A stretch of 10,111 nt of DNA from Gemmatimonadaceae bacterium (lineage in GTDB: Bacteria > Latescibacterota > UBA2968 > UBA8231), in the NCBI GenBank assembly GCA_002726335.1, contig PBSR01000235.1:1-10111 (forward strand), given 5' to 3'. The translations under genes were made by a program, and so were the position numbers. The notes under the pieces were generated by a model. The model saw nothing but the letters and a program-made list of their open reading frames with translations, was not told where the DNA came from and did no database searches. Positions 6,520 through 10,111 of this stretch are shown piece by piece (position 1 is the stretch's first letter; each line of letters opens with the position of its first letter).

Positions 6520-7770
6520 ATGGGCAAGCAGGGATCGATCAACAACCGCATCCTCCTCGGGGCAGGCGTCCTGCTGGCGTTGGCGGGGACGGCTTACTAT
6601 GGACTTCACTGGCGACCGGCGCAGATTCAGGCGGAGGCGGTGGCAGCCAATCGTCAGGGGGACGAGCTGCGCGCCCAGGGGCAGGTTGAGGCGGCCGAGC
6701 CTCACTACCGGCGTGCCGTGGCAATCAAACCCGACTTCGCGCAAGCCTGGGCGAACCAGGGAACCGTGCAGGCAGCTCTGCAACGGTACGCCGAAGCTCG
6801 CGGAGCGTATGAGACAGCCCTGCGGCTGCAACCAGATCTGTTCGAAGCCCGGATCGGGCTCGCCGTCACCCTCGATGGCCTGGGGGAGTTTCTCGCCGCC
6901 GAGAGCAACTACAAACAGGCTCTGCAACTGCGACCTGATTTCGCCGAGATCCACTACAATCTCGCCTACATGTATCAGCAGCAGGGCCTGTACACGGAAG
7001 CTGCGTCGAGCTATCAGCAGGCGGTTCGGATCAGACCCGACTTTCTCCCTGCCCTGGCCAACCTCGGCCTGGTTCAGGATCTGCGGCACGACCCGGGAGA
7101 GGCGATTCGGACGTACACCCGTGCTCTCGAGGTGAATCCCGACGAGGGGCCGATCCATGTCCGTCTGGGCGCCAGCCACATGAAGCTGAGTGATCACGAA
7201 GCGGCCAGAGAGGCCTACCGCCGGGCTCTGGAGCTGGGTGTGGAGCGGGCCCAGGTCTATCACGACCTGGGGATCATCAGCGAGAAGGACGGCAAGCTCG
7301 AGGCGGCCAGGAGCTACTTCCACCAGGCCCTGCTGCGAGATCCCGATCACGCCGAGTCCTACCATCGCCTGGGAGCTGTGACCGAGGCTCTGGGCCAGCT
7401 GGAACAGGCTCTGGCCTTCTATGAGGAAGCGACGAAGCGGGATCCGGAGCACACGGGAGCCCACTACTCCCAGGCCCAGCTGCATCTGCAGGCGGGTCGC
7501 ACGGAGGAGGGGCAGAGACTGATGAAGGTCTTCAGCAGTCTGAAGGAATACGAGGGCAGGCTGCAGGGGCGTCGACGGGCGGTGCAGCAGGATCCGCGCG
7601 ACCCGCAAGCCGCCTTGGCACTGGCACAGCTGCATCTGGAATTCGGCCGTGTGGCCAGGGCGTCAGATGTGCTGCAGCGCCTGCTGCGCATGGCGCCGGA
7701 TTTTGCTCCCGCTCAGGAGAAGATGCAGGAGATCGAAGCCTTCAAGGCTCGGCCCGTCGCCCCGGAGTAA
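6520..7770 (+). CDS. Membrane-anchored tetratricopeptide-repeat protein
   Basis: The product has 416 residues. A short basic N-terminus is followed by one membrane segment or uncleaved signal (about 11-29, ILLGAGVLLALAGTAYYGL), placing the rest in the periplasm. From about residue 41 to 345 there are roughly nine consecutive 34-residue TPR units with the usual pattern (e.g. AHYNLAY-like helix A and A-x-x-x-Y-x-x-A-L-x-x-x-P-D helix B: YKQALQLRPDF, YQQAVRIRPDF, YTRALEVNPDE). After a charged break (346-362) a further TPR occupies about 362-395. Such arrays are protein-binding scaffolds. The ATG has only a distant GGGG (12 nt) and a too-close CAGG, so initiation looks weak. The gene converges on and overlaps the FG-GAP/UnbV gene by 29 bp. 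The partner is not identified; the neighbouring FG-GAP protein is the obvious candidate. Confidence 0.93.
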   Translation: MGKQGSINNRILLGAGVLLALAGTAYYGLHWRPAQIQAEAVAANRQGDELRAQGQVEAAEPHYRRAVAIKPDFAQAWANQGTVQAALQRYAEARGAYETALRLQPDLFEARIGLAVTLDGLGEFLAAESNYKQALQLRPDFAEIHYNLAYMYQQQGLYTEAASSYQQAVRIRPDFLPALANLGLVQDLRHDPGEAIRTYTRALEVNPDEGPIHVRLGASHMKLSDHEAAREAYRRALELGVERAQVYHDLGIISEKDGKLEAARSYFHQALLRDPDHAESYHRLGAVTEALGQLEQALAFYEEATKRDPEHTGAHYSQAQLHLQAGRTEEGQRLMKVFSSLKEYEGRLQGRRRAVQQDPRDPQAALALAQLHLEFGRVARASDVLQRLLRMAPDFAPAQEKMQEIEAFKARPVAPE

Positions 7771-9454
7771 GGTTCACCGTCTCATGCTCGCCGTCCTGAT
7801 CGACGACGAGCAACCTGTTGGCGGGAATGTCGCTCACAGAGTGGGTCGTGCCGTCGAGCCAGGTGATGTCCAGCCGATCGATGCGTGTGATCTCGCCGAG
7901 CCCGAAGTGAGCCCGTACATCACTTGACGACAGATAGCTGCCGGCCACGTCAACCGTGCGCCACTGGCTCGTGCCGCCGGCAGACAGATGGAGGCGCGTT
8001 CCCAGGCCATCGCGGTTGGATCGGGTGCCCACGACCTTGACCAGCAGCCAGTTCTGACGGTTGCCCCCGTCGTTGCGCAGCAGCGTGGTGCGGTCGTTCA
8101 GATTCGATACGAAGACATCGACATCGCCGTCATCGTCCATGTCCCCAAAGGCCGCTCCCCGGCTCACCCTCGTCGGCAATTCACCAAGACCGGCCTCTGC
8201 CGAGACATCACCAAAGGTGCCATCACCCAGGTTGCGGAAGAGCTGATCGGGTTGCCGATAGGGGCTTCCCGTCGTCTTCTCGTCGACCTGCGGATAGACG
8301 TGACCGTTGGCGACGAAGATGTCCAGGAGGCCATCATGATCCCAGTCGAAGAAGCCGGTCCCCCAGCCGAGGAGACTCACAGTGGGCGCTGCCAGGCCGG
8401 CAGAGGATGTGATGTCGGTGAAGCGCAAGCCGCTTTCATTGCGGTACAACGTGTTGGTTTCGCTGAAGAAGTTCGTCAGGTAGAGGTCGTCGTCGCCGTC
8501 GTTGTCGGCGTCAGCGGCGTCGATTCCCATACCCGCTTCCTCTTCCCCCTCGCCGTTGTAGGCCACCCCTGCCAGCAGGGCGATGTCGGTGAAGGAGCCG
8601 TTGCCCTCATTCTGCCACAGGACGTTCGGTGTCTCGTCATTGGCGACACAGATATCGACATCGCCATCGCCGTCGAAGTCAAAAGGCATCACACCCAGAC
8701 CGTAGTAGCGGTTGGCGACACTGACTCCGGAGGTGTCGGTAACGTCCGTGAACGACGCCGCACCGTCGTTCCGGTAGAGTATGTCCGGAGCCCCCACCAA
8801 TCCTTTCGGGCCGCAGTAGACCTCGATACCGCCGTAGAACCGGCACAGGCGGTTGTCCCCGGTCAGGGCCTGCTCCGCATCGAAGACCACGTAGTTGGCC
8901 ACATAAAGATCCAGGTCGCCATCGTTGTCGTAGTCCACAAACGCGGCGCTGGCGCTGAACTGATCACCGGCGACGCCGGCGGCAGTCGAGATGTCAGTGA
9001 ACGTGCCGTCGCCCCGGTTCTGATAGAGAACATTGGCGCCGTAGTTGGTGACGTAGAGGTCGCGATGGCCATCGTTATCGATATCACCGACGGCGGCCCC
9101 GGCTCCCCAGGAGGCATCAGCCACGCCGGCGGCCTGGCCAACGTCAGCAAAGGTGCCATCCCCGCGGTTGCTGTAGAGGAAATTCCCAGGACCGGATTTC
9201 GCCTTGTACGTGCCCAGGGTGGACCCGTTGACGACGTAGAGGTCGAGGTCGCCATCATTGTCGTGGTCGAAGAAGGCGGCGCCGCTGCCGTGGGCTTCGA
9301 GGATGTAGTGCTTTTCCGTGCCGCCGAAGGTGTGCTCGAGGGCGACACCCGCTGCATTCGTCTGATCGGTGAATCGCGGGAGGGCCGACGCACCTGCCGC
9401 CGACAACGCGATGATCGTCAGAGCGCGGCGCACGTCAGACGCAGCGAGGCTCAA
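7742..9454 (-). CDS. CRTAC1-like protein: FG-GAP/VCBS beta-propeller with C-terminal ASPIC/UnbV domain
   Basis: The product has 570 residues from TTG 9454; GTG 9433 is an equally credible start, giving the compact signal peptide MRRALTIIALSAAGASA. Neither has a clear ribosome site; the TTG overlaps the stop of the upstream HEAT gene as TTGA, suggesting translational coupling. The mature protein has seven FG-GAP calcium loops of the D-x-D-x-D-G-x-x-D type at about 63, 124, 174, 259, 315, 370 and 438 (e.g. DHDNDGDLD, DIDNDGHRD, DMDDDGDVD), each followed by a hydrophobic strand and an L-(Y/F/W)-x-N-x-G-(D/N)-G-(T/S)-F turn, consistent with a seven-bladed propeller. A cysteine pair (204, 214; the second in YCGPKG) could form a disulfide. 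The ASPIC/UnbV domain spans about 479-550. These proteins are exported and calcium-dependent; their ligands are mostly unknown. Convergent with the TPR gene. Confidence 0.95.
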   Translation of the reverse strand: MSLAASDVRRALTIIALSAAGASALPRFTDQTNAAGVALEHTFGGTEKHYILEAHGSGAAFFDHDNDGDLDLYVVNGSTLGTYKAKSGPGNFLYSNRGDGTFADVGQAAGVADASWGAGAAVGDIDNDGHRDLYVTNYGANVLYQNRGDGTFTDISTAAGVAGDQFSASAAFVDYDNDGDLDLYVANYVVFDAEQALTGDNRLCRFYGGIEVYCGPKGLVGAPDILYRNDGAASFTDVTDTSGVSVANRYYGLGVMPFDFDGDGDVDICVANDETPNVLWQNEGNGSFTDIALLAGVAYNGEGEEEAGMGIDAADADNDGDDDLYLTNFFSETNTLYRNESGLRFTDITSSAGLAAPTVSLLGWGTGFFDWDHDGLLDIFVANGHVYPQVDEKTTGSPYRQPDQLFRNLGDGTFGDVSAEAGLGELPTRVSRGAAFGDMDDDGDVDVFVSNLNDRTTLLRNDGGNRQNWLLVKVVGTRSNRDGLGTRLHLSAGGTSQWRTVDVAGSYLSSSDVRAHFGLGEITRIDRLDITWLDGTTHSVSDIPANRLLVVDQDGEHETVNLTPGRRAEP

Positions 9455-10111
9455 GGCGCGATCGCGTAGTTGAGCCCTGTCAACTGCTCGAGGGCCTGCC
9501 TGGCAGCATCCTGATCGGGGCCCCGGTGTTCGGTGAAAAGCCGCTCGAGAGCGCGAACGGCCGTCGTATCGCCGATGAGACCGAGGGCACGGGCACTCTC
9601 AGCGCGCACACCGACGCTGCTGTCCACCAGCGCCAGACCCAGGACATCGACGGCGCTGCCGACACGATGGAACCCCAGCAACTGGACGGCCACATAACGA
9701 ACGCTCTCATCCGGATCCCGCAGCGCGGCGAGGGCTGCCTCTTCGGCGGCAGGTGTCCACAGAAACTGCAGGGCGGACAAGGCCGTCTGGCGAACCACCG
9801 CTGCCGAGTCTCGCTGCGCCCGGATCAGAGCAGCGTTTGCCGCCGTGTCACGCAGAGCGCCCAGCCCCCAGGCAGCGGCATCCCGTACCGCCGCCGCCCT
9901 GTCGCCGAGCAGAACTCCCTCGAGGTGGCCCCGCTGGCCCGGATCCCCCAACTGGCCCAGGGCGCGCACTGCCCGTTCGCGGACGTACTGATTGGGATCG
10001 TTGATAAGCTCCTGGAGAAACGGAGCCGCACGGCGGTCGCCGATGCGGCCGAGGATCTGGGCGGCGATGTAGCGGAGGCTGTCGGAGCCGGAGCGAGCGT
10101 GCTGCATGAGA
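9451..10111 (-). CDS. HEAT-repeat (PBS-lyase HEAT-like) protein, N-terminus beyond right edge
   Basis: At least 219 residues are visible. An in-frame ATG exists at 10107, but it falls inside a HEAT unit and the frame is open to the window edge, so the true start is probably outside. There are six to seven tandem units of about 31 residues, each with the pattern (V/L)R-x-x-A-x-x-x-L-G-x-x-x-x-x-x-A-x-x-x-L (LRYIAAQILGRIGD, VRERAVRALGQLGD, VRYVAVQLLGF, VRAESARALGLIGD), ending in LTGLNYAIAP. These form an alpha-solenoid that binds other proteins. Its stop overlaps the TTG of the FG-GAP/UnbV gene, so both are probably translated from one mRNA. Whether it is exported cannot be seen without its N-terminus. 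Confidence 0.92.
   Translation of the reverse strand, partial: LMQHARSGSDSLRYIAAQILGRIGDRRAAPFLQELINDPNQYVRERAVRALGQLGDPGQRGHLEGVLLGDRAAAVRDAAAWGLGALRDTAANAALIRAQRDSAAVVRQTALSALQFLWTPAAEEAALAALRDPDESVRYVAVQLLGFHRVGSAVDVLGLALVDSSVGVRAESARALGLIGDTTAVRALERLFTEHRGPDQDAARQALEQLTGLNYAIAP

Noticed and set aside
6487..7635. 382-codon open frame on the minus strand opposite the TPR gene
   Set aside because: Antisense shadow in GC-rich DNA; the plus strand shows unmistakable TPR units.
7742..9454. Regularly spaced DNA similarity in this region as a possible repeat array or CRISPR
   Set aside because: The repetition comes from FG-GAP protein units with divergent codons; there are no identical repeats with unique spacers.
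7988..9469. 493-codon open frame on the plus strand opposite the FG-GAP/UnbV gene
   Set aside because: It is the antisense shadow of highly repetitive Asp/Gly/Asn codons; its Val-rich product has no signal, domain or ribosome site.

Overview
The window looks like GC-rich DNA (roughly 60% by eye) from an uncultured-type Gram-negative bacterium. Most products carry export signals: Sec-type signal peptides, a lipobox and an N-terminal membrane anchor. The domain mix is discoidin-like modules with a FlgD/CHU_C-like C-terminal domain, FG-GAP/CRTAC1 (ASPIC/UnbV) repeats, TPR, HEAT and c-type cytochromes. That mix is typical of the FCB group, Latescibacterota, Gemmatimonadota, Acidobacteriota and Planctomycetota. 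I cannot place it more precisely from sequence alone. No rRNA, tRNA, CRISPR array, transposase or integrase was seen, so this reads as chromosomal envelope gene content and not a mobile island.

Left part (1-3378, all minus strand). In transcription order there is a small cytochrome c'/c556-type protein, a diheme class I cytochrome c whose first haem motif is compressed to C-S-C-H, and a large secreted protein, probably outer-membrane associated, that runs off the left edge. Spacing (26 and 141 nt) allows one operon.

Centre (3379-6502). A regulatory region of about 210 bp separates the cytochromes from a divergent gene for a secreted multi-domain beta protein (two discoidin-like modules and a FlgD/CHU_C-like tail). 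It holds two TGTCA/TGACA palindromes, a good sigma70-type promoter and a (TTCTC)4 repeat. Next comes a small lipoprotein gene with its own near-consensus promoter (TTGACG-N17-TACAAT), an inverted repeat at the predicted transcript start and a strong intrinsic terminator.

Right part (6520-10111). A membrane-anchored TPR protein (plus strand) converges on, and overlaps by 29 bp, a two-gene minus-strand unit: a HEAT-repeat protein (open at the right edge) followed, with a TTGA stop/start overlap, by a seven-blade FG-GAP protein ending in an ASPIC/UnbV domain. TPR and CRTAC1-like domains are often linked in environmental bacteria, so the three probably belong to one envelope process whose function is unknown.

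The best candidates for something undescribed are: (a) the divergent cytochrome/large surface protein locus with its palindrome-covered promoter; (b) the C-X1-C-H haem motif; and (c) the HEAT / FG-GAP-UnbV / TPR module.
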